Source: Chloroflexota bacterium
Lineage (GTDB): Bacteria; Chloroflexota; Limnocylindria; QHBO01
DNA length: 10,602 nucleotides
Assembly (NCBI GenBank): GCA_031177555.1
Contig: JAPSGM010000043.1
Span: 1-10,602, forward strand
Direction of reading: 5' to 3'
The notes below the pieces were generated by a model. It saw only the letters and a list, made by a program, of their open reading frames with translations. It was not told where the DNA came from and made no database searches. The translations under genes and the position numbers were made by a program. Below, piece after piece: positions 1-5,432 of this stretch (the stretch's first letter is position 1; every line of letters starts with the position of its first letter).

Positions 1-249
1 GACGCCCTCGTCTCGGAGCTCGGCAAGCATCTCTCGGGCGACGGCCGCCGCGCGCTCCGCGACTTCGTCGACGAGATCCGGCCCGTGATCGATGCCGGGG
101 AATTCGGGCACGCCCACGAGGCAGCCCGAGCCTTCGGGATGGACATCGGCGTCTCGATGGCCGAGGAGGGCTGGACCCGGACGCCGAAGGGCGCCGACGC
201 TGACGGCGAGAGCCCGGAGGAGCTCGCCCGGATAATCCCGCGTGGGTAG
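1..249 (+). CDS. C-terminal part of an unrecognised protein (5' end outside window)
   Basis: The first reading frame is open from base 1 to a TAG at 247-249, giving 82 residues without a start, so this is the end of a gene entering from the left. Codons end mostly in G or C, as expected for a real gene here. The visible part is soluble, with a helical stretch around RRALRDFVDEIRPVIDAG and an acidic, Ala/Gly-rich tail ending in ARIIPRG. There are no membrane segments and no motif I recognise. No gene follows closely on this strand. If the region left of 2706 belongs to an integrated element, this gene would be part of its cargo, but that is inference. Confidence 0.6.
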   Translation, partial: DALVSELGKHLSGDGRRALRDFVDEIRPVIDAGEFGHAHEAARAFGMDIGVSMAEEGWTRTPKGADADGESPEELARIIPRG

Positions 250-408
250 GCGTTCGACGGCCGAGGCCCCACTGATCGGGACCCGGCCACCCCCCTCCCG
301 GCCTATCGGCTCCACCGGCGGGTTAGCGCCTGCCAAGGCGTACGGGTTCCACGAAACCGGCATTTGCCTGCTGATATTGGGTGGTAATAGGTCGATCGGG
401 CTACAGAT

Positions 409-513
409 ATGGCCCCACCGTTGGTTACGCTTGATGAGGTGAAGCATCTGCCGCGTTCGACCGTGCGTTTCTTGGAGGCCGCCAGTATTCCGGCGCCGCT
501 CGCCGATGCCTAA
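409..513 (+). CDS. 34-residue ORF, possible N-terminal fragment of a lost gene
   Basis: ATG at 409 opens a 34-codon frame ending in TAA at 511. It reads MAPPLVTLDEVKHLPRST followed by VRFLEAASIPAPLADA. The pattern 'LP-x-x-VRxFLEAAxIP' recalls a segment of DUF6544-type proteins (LPxPVRRYLxxAG), but the match is from memory and short. There is no convincing ribosome binding site. It sits alone in the 441-base gap between 249 and 691, in which I see no other gene. It may be a gene fragment or a chance ORF. Confidence 0.2.
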   Translation: MAPPLVTLDEVKHLPRSTVRFLEAASIPAPLADA

Positions 514-649
514 CCCGGCCAATCGCGGCGCATTCTGGCGGCCACGCAGCAACGGCGGCTGCCCAGCCCCAGGTCGCGACAACACGGCCACCACCCCCTC
601 GCCACGCCGGTTACGCGCTCCCTAGCGAGACGGTCATCAAGCCATCTCC

Positions 650-664
650 GGCTCAAATCGAGCC
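650..664 (+). other. Small hairpin in the leader of the surface-protein gene
   Basis: GGCTC (650-654) and GAGCC (660-664) form a 5-bp stem with loop AAATC, 26 bases before the ATG at 691. It could fold in the 5' leader, but it is short and no known riboswitch core is visible in 514-690. Confidence 0.2.
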
Positions 665-690
665 AGATTCCGTCTTCAGGGAGTTCACTC

Positions 691-1680
691 ATGTCTCAGC
701 AACTTTCCGCGCCTGCTCGTCCGCTGCCCAGTGCTCGGATCACAGCGCGACGCTTCCTTTCGATCCTGGGTGCTTTGGTCCTCGTCGCCTTGATGACCAT
801 GCCGGCCCTTGCAGCTCACACCGTCACCGTCTGGAGTGGCGCCATGGACGGCTGGGCCATCACCACCAGCGATGGCGGCACGCCGCCAACCACGGCCAGC
901 GCGACGTTCGTGGCAGGCCCTGGCACGCCGCCACTCGGCACGGGTTCAGTGCAGCTGTCGGTAGGCGCCAACGGCGCTGGGGCGGCTGAGATCCGCAATG
1001 CCGACTACGCCGGCACCTCGCTTGCCGACCTTACCGGTCTCTCGTACTCGGCATATGTATCTGTCCCGGGCTCGGGCGGGCAGGCGCCCTACATCATCCT
1101 CGCCGTCGATCTCGACGACGACGGAGCCTCAGACGATCTGCTGTTCTTCGAGCCGGTGTACCAGGACGGCACCTACTCCGGCGATCCGGTGCCTGACCAG
1201 GGCGATGTCACGACCGGCGCCTGGCAGGAGTGGGACGCAGCCGCCGGCGGCTGGTGGTCACTCAACGCCGGAACCTTCGGGCCACCGCTGGTCACACTCG
1301 ACAGCTACGTTGCCTCGAATCCGGACGCCACCCTCGTGAACCAGTCGTCAGGCGGTGGCCTGCGGATCGTCGCGGGCTTTGGAGCAGGAGCCTGGGACAA
1401 CTTCGTCGGCAACGTTGACGCTGTGGTGGTCGGCACTACGGCCCACACGACGACGTACGACTTCGAGGTCGCGGGCGTGCCCACTCCGACGCCGACTCCG
1501 TCGGCGACGCCGGGGGATGAGACCTCCTCACCTTCGCCCACGCCTAGCGACGGAGCGAGCACGTTGCCCGACACCTCGGCTCCGGATGCCACTCCCTTCG
1601 CGGCTTGGCTCATTGCCTTCGGGATCCTTGCCATCCTCGTCGCCGCCGTTTCGAGGCGACTACGCGGGCAAGCAACGTAA
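691..1680 (+). CDS. Secreted, probably sortase-anchored surface protein with lectin-like domain
   Basis: 329 residues. The start ATG has AGGGAG seven bases upstream (678-683). Residues 1-41 form a signal peptide: basic N-region, hydrophobic core (LSILGALVLVALM), Ala-rich cleavage site PALA-A. Residues about 43-262 form a secreted domain rich in Gly, Asp and Thr, containing WDAAAGGWWSLNAGTFGPP and a WDNFVGNVDAVVVG element. I know that combination from beta-sandwich exported proteins with C-terminal anchors. Residues about 263-290 are a Pro/Thr/Ser stalk (PTPTPTPS repeats). LPDTS (292-296), a hydrophobic helix (303-321) and the tail RRLR copy the layout of a cell-wall sorting signal, with Ser instead of the final Gly of LPxTG. 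No sortase gene is in the window. The gene stands alone with no close partner. Ligand unknown. Confidence 0.85.
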   Translation: MSQQLSAPARPLPSARITARRFLSILGALVLVALMTMPALAAHTVTVWSGAMDGWAITTSDGGTPPTTASATFVAGPGTPPLGTGSVQLSVGANGAGAAEIRNADYAGTSLADLTGLSYSAYVSVPGSGGQAPYIILAVDLDDDGASDDLLFFEPVYQDGTYSGDPVPDQGDVTTGAWQEWDAAAGGWWSLNAGTFGPPLVTLDSYVASNPDATLVNQSSGGGLRIVAGFGAGAWDNFVGNVDAVVVGTTAHTTTYDFEVAGVPTPTPTPSATPGDETSSPSPTPSDGASTLPDTSAPDATPFAAWLIAFGILAILVAAVSRRLRGQAT

Positions 1681-1783
1681 CGAGGACGAGCCCTCCACTC
1701 AACCGGGAGGCCATGCCGCTGGGGAGCAGTAGTCAACTACCCCGGTCCGGTATCTAATGCAAACAATCGGAGGGCCATGACGG

Positions 1784-1953
1784 GTGTTCTGGATCATCGG
1801 AGCAATCCTCGGCGCCGTCATCGGCGTGGGTGCCGTAGCAACGAACCCTCCTGGCTACTACTTAGACCATCCGCTGAAGCGCTACTGGGTGCACCGGTAA
1901 CGATTGCCCTCGGTGCGCTCGTCGGTGCCTTCCTGATCGGTGCGACGGCGTAG
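1784..1953 (+). pseudogene. Frameshifted small two-helix membrane protein
   Basis: GTG at 1784 has GGAGGG (1769-1774) nine bases upstream and opens a 38-codon frame ending in TAA at 1898. It encodes a glycine-rich membrane helix (MFWIIGAILGAVIGVGAVA) and a loop ending in HPLKRYWVHR. Right at the stop, another frame continues as VTIALGALVGAFLIGATA to TAG at 1951, a second glycine-zipper-like helix. Adding one G to the CGGTAACG at 1895-1902 would fuse both into one protein of about 57 residues. I therefore read it as a small two-helix membrane protein broken by a one-base deletion. An alternative start, ATG 1777, lies only two bases from the same binding site and gives an implausible Arg-rich N-terminus. 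Function unknown. Confidence 0.6.
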
Positions 1954-2284
1954 CCATTTCTCGAAGTAACGCTCCCATTCCTATTTGGGACGTAGGGGAG
2001 ACGTGAAACCTGTTGACGATCTGCGGGGCAAACCGGCCCGTTAGGGGGTGCCGTATTGGACCTTTCAATCGACGCAGGAGCCGTCGTTAAGGCGGGCAAG
2101 GCTTAGGCCGCCATGGTGTAGTGCGGTGAGGGGTTGTGCTGCTGCGCGCCGCTGGACTAGAGTGCACGACGAACGGCGGCTCGACCACTTCTCCCCCCGG
2201 TGGTCGGGCCGCCGATCATTCGTTCCCCCCGGATGTTGCTCCACCAATGCAGCGCTCGTGCCATGTAGGCGACGTGTGGAAGCG
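1954..2284. other. Gene-poor stretch with a possible promoter and a 35-codon minus ORF
   Basis: No convincing gene. The plus strand holds a promoter-like pair, TTGTGC (2134-2139) and TAGAGT (2158-2163), 18 bases apart, but nothing credible downstream. On the minus strand, an ATG at 2264 opens a 35-codon ORF to a stop at 2157 (MARALHWWSNIRGERMIGGP...), just after the truncated gene ending at 2285. It has no ribosome binding site and I do not recognise it. A TTG at 2056 opens LDLSIDAGAVVKAGKA before a TAG, possibly another gene scrap. Confidence 0.3.
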
Positions 2285-2626
2285 TCAGCAGGAGAAGCCG
2301 GTCCGGGTCCGTAGGCGGCGGACGGCATCTGTGGCCTGGTCGCCGGCGCGGTTCGCTCGACGGATATTGCGAAGCCCGTCGCGGACGAGCGGGACGCTGT
2401 TCTCCCGGACACTGAGCGCGATCTGATTCGAGCCACGCGCTAGGTGCCGCATCCACGCCTCCATCCGAGCCTTTACCTGCTCCCCGGGCCGCCACCTCGG
2501 AGCGAAGTCGAGGAAGTCGAGGACCTGCGCGGCGCTCTCGCCAACCCGATCCGCGGAGTCGATCGCCTCGTCCTCGTCGAGGAACTGGGCGGCCTGGATG
2601 AGGTCCTCGAAGCACGGCGACTCATG
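2285..2626 (-). pseudogene. 5'-truncated gene of unknown function beside the tRNA remnant
   Basis: The minus strand from about 2626 to the TGA at 2285 reads as about 113 residues with very strong G/C preference at third codon positions, the mark of real coding. The product is helical and charged, with segments such as FEDLIQAAQFLDEDEAID, AAQVLDFLDFAPRWRPGEQV and RMEAWMRHLARGSNQIALSV. No start codon with a binding site exists at its N-terminal end. The open frame runs on across the tRNA remnant, where it becomes a typical tRNA-antisense artefact (GVPGRIRTCDRRIRR) with no coding character. The original 5' end therefore seems to have been lost at or near the integration junction. The only internal ATG would leave about 55 residues. 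I do not recognise the family. Confidence 0.5.
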
Positions 2627-2684
2627 GGACGAACGGGAAGCTCTCGAATCGCTCGCTGCGCTCAGCCTCTTGGCGCGCTGGACG

Positions 2685-2709
2685 GAAGGACGCCCTTCTC
2701 TCGTCCTTC
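2685..2709. repeat. Perfect 8-bp inverted repeat at the tRNA junction
   Basis: GAAGGACG (2685-2692) and CGTCCTTC (2702-2709) are exact reverse complements with a 9-base spacer. The right arm runs into the anticodon loop of the tRNA remnant, exactly where recombinase core sites usually lie. It could be part of the recombination site or a chance hairpin. Confidence 0.45.
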
Positions 2710-2750
2710 TAATCCGCCGGTCGCAGGTTCGAATCCTGCCGGGGACGCCA
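2706..2750 (+). other. 3' half of a tRNA-Arg(UCU) gene: integration-site remnant
   Basis: The bases read as the second half of a tRNA: anticodon loop CTTCTAA (2706-2712, anticodon TCT, Arg AGA codon), 3' anticodon strand TCCGC, variable loop CGGTC, T stem GCAGG/CCTGC around TTCGAAT (2723-2739), 3' acceptor strand CGGGGAC, discriminator G and encoded CCA (2748-2750). Upstream bases do not supply the matching 5' anticodon strand (GCGGA), D arm or 5' acceptor strand (GTCCCCG), so no complete tRNA can form. Tyrosine recombinases commonly integrate in tRNA anticodon loops, leaving a full gene at one end of the element and a 3' copy at the other. With this orientation the element would lie to the left, with the intact tRNA outside the window. 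Confidence 0.75.
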
Positions 2751-2821
2751 GAATCAGAGCACGAAAAGGACCCGATCCGGGGACTAGACGGACCGGGCCG
2801 GTTCACTTTACTGCCAAGTTG
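2738..2821 (+). repeat. Imperfect direct repeat, copy A (tRNA 3' tail plus downstream segment)
   Basis: This stretch starts inside the T stem of the tRNA remnant and runs about 70 bases past its CCA. It is repeated imperfectly at 6592-6672. Shared blocks include GCCGGGGAYGCCAGA, GAGCACGA, a CGGACC block, CCGGTTCA and TTACTGCCAAGTTG. It contains a hairpin, CCCGATCCG/CGGACCGGG, with one mismatch and a 9-base loop, like a tRNA terminator stem but without a long T run. It ends six bases from the stop codon of the PIN-like pseudogene. Confidence 0.7.
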
Positions 2822-2826
2822 ACAGC

Positions 2827-3214
2827 CTAACGTCCCGAGTTATTACCCTCGGGAACGTACTGATTCAGTCGGCCGTCAGCTAAGAGTCCAAACATGAATG
2901 GCGCCGGCTGGTCCGCCACGAAGTTTTCGATCTGCTCCCAGGCGATCATCGGTGCGCGTAGATGGACACGGGCGTTGGCTGCTGAGTTACGAAGACGAAG
3001 GCTCGAGCGCCCGCGTTGGCAAAGGCCTCCCGTTCCGCACGGCGGAATCGGATTTTCTTGTCATGCGTGAGGATGATTAATCCATCATGGGTCACTTCCG
3101 GAAATCCAAATCTCATCCGGCGCGTCGCCGATGCCAGCGTATCGCTCCGTGTGGAGCTGTGAGTCGACATTCACTTGCCGCAACGCCATTCCGAGGCGTT
3201 TTCCCGAGCTTCAC
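2827..3214 (-). pseudogene. PIN-like toxin (VapC45/PIN-like ribonuclease family), broken by several frameshifts
   Basis: Four frame segments in order form one protein of about 128 residues. GTG 3214 gives VKLGKT. The next frame gives LGMALRQVNVD...GDAPDEIWI (about 3193-3105). The third gives PEVTHDGLIILTHDKKIRFR...AFVFVTQQ. The last gives MIAWEQIENFVADQPAPFMF...LNQYV and stops at TAG 2827. DEIWIPEV, ILTHDKKIRFR with its Asp, and a GARAFVFVT strand are what I know from PIN-like proteins of the VapC45 type, which cleave RNA with a cluster of acidic residues. The DEIWI/PEVTH break is a single extra base in a T run (AAA at 3102-3104 on the plus strand). The ORF 2946-3170 alone is only the middle piece. 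The gene starts three bases after the stop of the broken upstream gene, as in a toxin operon. It is very probably inactive. Confidence 0.7.
2830..2858. repeat. Inverted repeat overlapping the PIN pseudogene 3' end
   Basis: TCCCGAG (2833-2839) and CTCGGGA (2848-2854) form a perfect 7-bp stem with loop TTATTACC. It can be extended by ACG/CGT after one bulged A. It overlaps the last codons of the PIN-like pseudogene and follows direct repeat A. It has no T run on either side, so it is not a clear terminator and could be a protein-binding palindrome. Confidence 0.4.
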
Positions 3215-3217
3215 GTG

Positions 3218-3441
3218 TTAGCCGCTCTGCACTCCGCGCCGCTCCTGCAGCCGGTCGCTTAGCCGGTGTCGCGCCTGCTCCACGAATCGCCCCGAGCCGG
3301 AGAGGTAGTCATCGAATGCGGACCCTCGGAGAGGGCGATCCACGTCCCATCGAAGCGCCATACCCCGGCGATGTGCCGGCCGAGCGACAGCGCGGCCTCC
3401 GCGGCCGTCCAGGCCATCGCCAGGGCGCTGAGCGGTGCCAT
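3218..3441 (-). pseudogene. Small unnamed protein, frameshifted; likely partner of the PIN-like toxin
   Basis: ATG at 3441 opens MAPLSALAMAWTAAEAALSL...GVWRFDGTWIALSEGP. The frame then fails near 3316-3326, and the neighbouring frame continues AFDDYLSGSGRFVEQARHRL followed by SDRLQERRGVQSG to a TAA at 3218. Joined, this is about 74 residues: an amphipathic helix with a WTAAEAAL core, a short beta part (GVWRFDGTWIAL) and a charged C-terminal helix. It starts seven bases after the stop of the membrane-protein gene and ends three bases before the GTG of the PIN-like gene, so all three were probably one transcript. Position suggests an antitoxin or partner protein. I recognise no named antitoxin family, so the role is inference. 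Confidence 0.5.
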
Positions 3442-3448
3442 TCGACGT

Positions 3449-3796
3449 TTATATCTCTGGCCCTGGCCTAACCGCACCGGATACCACCGGCGGCTTCGTC
3501 CGATTGCGAAAAAGCTCCCGGAAGCTGATCGCGACCCCGCTCGCGATCAGCAAGGTGGCCACGCCGAGCGAGGAACCAACGGCGGCGGGTTCGGAGGTCA
3601 ATAGCGGAACGAAGAAGGTCAACAGCCCCGCGCCCAGCAACAGGCCTGCCAGCAAGACGCTGCCGAACGGTCCGGCGACCCCGACGACGATCACCGCCAG
3701 CCCCACAAGCAGCTTCACAAACAGCGGGACGTCGTACAGCACGATGCCGCCGGCCACCATCCCCAATGCCAGGCCAAGGACCCACACGACGCGCAC
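3449..3796 (-). CDS. Four-helix integral membrane protein of unknown function
   Basis: 115 residues, GTG start at 3796 with GGGAGG eight bases upstream (reverse of 3805-3810), so the start is well supported. Hydrophobic segments at about 4-21, 26-44, 46-66 and 73-91 predict four membrane helices. The C-terminal tail is basic then Pro-rich (FRELFRNRTKPP...) and probably cytoplasmic. Helices are rich in Gly, Val and Leu, without charged residues typical of transporters. It is the first and only intact gene of the minus-strand trio with the broken small protein and the broken PIN-like toxin. It has no family I can name. Its survival next to two decayed genes suggests it either kept a function or decays by chance more slowly. 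Confidence 0.8.
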   Translation of the reverse strand: MRVVWVLGLALGMVAGGIVLYDVPLFVKLLVGLAVIVVGVAGPFGSVLLAGLLLGAGLLTFFVPLLTSEPAAVGSSLGVATLLIASGVAISFRELFRNRTKPPVVSGAVRPGPEI

Positions 3797-4003
3797 TCGC
3801 CTTTCCTCCCGGTCACATCGTAAGAGTGCAGCACGAGCGCGCTGAGGCCGGGTTCGCCTGCACCGCCAGATCCTCGCAGATCAGCGGCCGTCGGAGACGC
3901 GAGGGCGCCGACGCACATCCCTTTCCCGGGCACAAGCCGGACACCCTCGCGGTACCCATGGTCGGACTGGTGCTGGCATGGCGCGTGCCTAAGTCCCGCA
4001 CGG

Positions 4004-4030
4004 GTACCGGGAATGCTTGGATTCCGGTAC
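4004..4030. repeat. Inverted repeat upstream of the XRE-type regulator gene
   Basis: GTACCGGGAAT (4004-4014) and ATTCCGGTAC (4021-4030) pair over ten base pairs with one bulged G and a 6-base spacer (GCTTGG). The repeat lies about 50 bases before the regulator start at 4080, a fitting place for an autoregulatory operator. The rest of 3797-4079 shows no convincing gene. A frame on the plus strand (3766-4050) is open but has no binding site and overlaps the membrane-protein gene. Confidence 0.45.
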
Positions 4031-4079
4031 TCCATTGGCGGAACGGATAAGCCCGCGGCCCAGCTACCGGGGGAGAGGT

Positions 4080-4439
4080 ATGTCCGAGTTTGCAGAGGCT
4101 GGTCCAAGGCGCCGCGCAAGGCCGGGTGGTTACTGTGGGCCCCTGCCTACCAACGAGCCACTCCTAATCCCGGCACGCATTCTGGCTGGCGATTTCGGAG
4201 GCTGGCTGCGTGATGCCATGGCCGAGCGCGGGATGAGCTACCGAATGCTCGCGGTGCAGGCCGGCGTGGATCACAGCACCATCCAACGCTTGGCTATGGG
4301 CGGCCGACTGCCGTCACTGGCCACTGCCGTCGCCATCATTCGCGTCTTCGAGCGACGGCGGATCACGCCCAGCAACGCTGCGGAGGTTCGATTGCTTGGC
4401 GACTCGTCGCCCAGCACGCCGCAGGGTGGTGCGTCTTGA
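4080..4439 (+). CDS. XRE-type helix-turn-helix transcriptional regulator
   Basis: 119 residues from ATG 4080, chosen because GGGGGAGAGG lies just upstream (4069-4078). An earlier in-frame ATG at 4017 has no such site and falls inside the inverted repeat. Residues 1-37 are basic and Pro/Gly-rich, probably disordered. Residues about 38-92 form a compact XRE/Cro-C1-like helix-turn-helix: GWLRDAMAERGMSYRMLAVQ is helix 1 and the first turn helix, and AGVDHSTIQRLAMGGRLPSL is the recognition helix and the conserved 'G-x-x-P' loop, followed by the helix ATAVAIIRVFE. The tail is Ser/Pro-rich. It likely controls itself and perhaps the micropeptide/HicB-like genes starting 78 bases later. It could be an antitoxin-type or phage-type repressor. 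Confidence 0.8.
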   Translation: MSEFAEAGPRRRARPGGYCGPLPTNEPLLIPARILAGDFGGWLRDAMAERGMSYRMLAVQAGVDHSTIQRLAMGGRLPSLATAVAIIRVFERRRITPSNAAEVRLLGDSSPSTPQGGAS

Positions 4440-4516
4440 CAACACCCGTACCGTAGTGCTCCAGCCGTCGTGCCCTCGGCGCTAGTTGCGAGATAGTGAC
4501 CGGGGAGAACACTGCC

Positions 4517-4624
4517 GTGGACCTCTGGCCGTCCGCGATGTCGGCATCCTCCTTCTGTTGGCCCCTGCTGTACGCCGGTGTGCTGGCGGCGCTGAAGGCC
4601 CCCCGGCATCACACCCAACGCTGA
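4517..4624 (+). CDS. 35-residue peptide translationally coupled to the next gene
   Basis: GTG at 4517 follows GGGGAG (4502-4507) by nine bases. The peptide MDLWPSAMSASSFCWPLLYA then GVLAALKAPRHHTQR has a hydrophobic centre (about residues 11-27) and a basic tail, compatible with a membrane-associated micropeptide. Its TGA at 4622-4624 shares one base with the ATG of the following gene (TGATG), a classic coupling arrangement. It may be a leader whose translation delivers ribosomes to the downstream gene, or a small membrane peptide in its own right. Confidence 0.4.
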   Translation: MDLWPSAMSASSFCWPLLYAGVLAALKAPRHHTQR

Positions 4625-4851
4625 TGTACTACCTACGGCTGTCCTGTCCGGCGTTCTGGGTGGATGTCCGGGTTGCCGGCATCAACGGGCGCTGGATGGC
4701 CTCGGCGGACACGCCGGGCGGGCCTTCCCTGGGATTGGGCTGGACTCCGCGCCAGGCACTAATGCGGGCACTGGAACCATTTGAGGGCGTGATCGACGAC
4801 CTGCTCCAGACGGCCCCTGAGGATCTGCTCGAACACGGCGCCATGGGCTGA
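4624..4851 (+). CDS. HicB-like small alpha/beta protein
   Basis: 75 residues, ATG at 4624 overlapping the stop of the upstream peptide by one base. The order is a beta strand (YYLRLSCPAFWVDVRVAGI), GRWMASADTPGGPSLGLGWT, and a helix (PRQALMRALEPFEGVIDDLL). This matches the layout of HicB-type antitoxins and related domains: 'W-x-A-S-x-x-D-x-P-G', then 'G-x-G-x-T-x-x-x-A-L'. HicB antitoxins normally pair with a small HicA RNase and often carry a DNA-binding tail; neither is seen, although the nearby XRE-type gene could supply DNA binding. The reading frame extends upstream to 4486, but those codons have no start with a binding site. A long hairpin follows two bases after the stop. Function is inferred from fold resemblance only. 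Confidence 0.65.
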   Translation: MYYLRLSCPAFWVDVRVAGINGRWMASADTPGGPSLGLGWTPRQALMRALEPFEGVIDDLLQTAPEDLLEHGAMG

Positions 4852-4852
4852 C

Positions 4853-4919
4853 GAACGGTTCAGCTGGCCGCCGGGGTACCTTCTCCCCCTGGGTAGCCCG
4901 GCGGCCAACTGGATCGTTC
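4853..4919 (+). terminator. Very long hairpin after the HicB-like gene
   Basis: Left arm 4853-4880 and right arm 4892-4919 pair over 28 positions with 11 unbroken pairs in the middle (TGGCCGCCGGG/CCCGGCGGCCA), two G-T wobbles and two mismatches. The loop is 11 bases. It starts two bases after the stop codon, so a 3'-end or terminator role is likely. There is no T run after the stem (CCCCTGAAGG), which is common in high-GC bacteria. Its length exceeds an ordinary terminator. Confidence 0.65.
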
Positions 4920-5108
4920 CCCCTGAAGGCAGAGGGTCGGAATCCGGCAGCGGCTCCGGCCTTCTGGTGGGTTAGAAATGCACCGGTCGTGCCATCTACT
5001 GATGTGGCCCGGTTGGTGGTACTAGAGTCGCGGGGTCGGTCCCATCATAGGGCCGGGATCGCCGGCACCGCCCGTCCCCGCGTCGCGTTCGCAATGGGGG
5101 TTCCCTCT

Positions 5109-5432
5109 GTGGCACGGTTCTGGAGTATTGGCACCCGCGCCACTGCTGCTGTGGCAACTTCAGTTGCGCAGTCGACCGAGCCCGTCCGCGAGGCTGTTGA
5201 GGTCTACACCCGCACGTCGATGATCTTCGGGCTGGTCGAGCCCGATGGCCGCCGCCTGTCGGACATACTCAACTCGAACACCACGCTCGCGCTGCGGGAC
5301 GCCAGGTCCACCAGCCTGGTCCCGGACGTGGACGGTAGCCAGGGCAAGGGATGGACGCGCATCGTCCGCGACGAAATCCTGTTCGTGATGCCCCCAGCAC
5401 CAGTCGCCGAAGCAGATGCGCATCCACCGTAG
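5109..5432 (+). CDS. Unrecognised small protein, first of two related domains
   Basis: The start is uncertain: GTG 5109 (GGGGG nine bases upstream) or ATG 5094; an earlier GTG at 4989 has no binding site and Arg-rich, poor coding sequence. A -10-like TAGAGT lies at 5023-5028. From GTG 5109 the product is 107 residues. After a variable N-terminus, it has VEVYTRTSMIFGLVEPDGRR, LSDILNSN, TLALRDAR, and ends with DEILFVMPPAP. The pattern 'I-x-G-x-x-x-P-x-G-x-x-L-(x)n-L-x-DA' recurs in the next ORF, so both carry the same small, probably beta-rich domain. The next ORF starts 17 bases before this stop in another frame. The two may once have been one two-domain protein. Function unknown; no membrane segment. 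Confidence 0.6.
   Translation: MARFWSIGTRATAAVATSVAQSTEPVREAVEVYTRTSMIFGLVEPDGRRLSDILNSNTTLALRDARSTSLVPDVDGSQGKGWTRIVRDEILFVMPPAPVAEADAHPP

Noticed and set aside
510..692. Minus-strand ORF of 60 codons starting at the surface-protein start
   Set aside because: No binding site, Trp/Arg/Cys-rich composition, and it overlaps the leader of a well-supported gene.
2627..2806. Minus-strand reading frame with GVPGRIRTCDRRIRR across the tRNA remnant
   Set aside because: This string is a well-known false protein that arises from the antisense of tRNA 3' ends. It served instead as the clue to the tRNA remnant.
2444..2830. Plus-strand ORF of 128 codons
   Set aside because: It lies opposite the minus-strand frame with far better codon bias and runs through the tRNA remnant; no binding site.
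3435..3845. Plus-strand ORFs opposite the membrane-protein gene
   Set aside because: They are Pro/Thr/Ser/Arg-rich shadows of the minus-strand gene, which has a strong binding site and clear membrane helices.
3766..4050. Plus-strand ORF of 94 codons before the regulator
   Set aside because: No binding site; its start overlaps the intact minus-strand membrane-protein gene and its end overlaps the inverted repeat. The later part has fair codon use, so a gene scrap cannot be excluded.
4436..4464. TTGACA at 4436-4441 as a promoter for the micropeptide gene
   Set aside because: No -10-like hexamer lies 16-18 bases downstream; the nearest TAGTGC is only 12 bases away.
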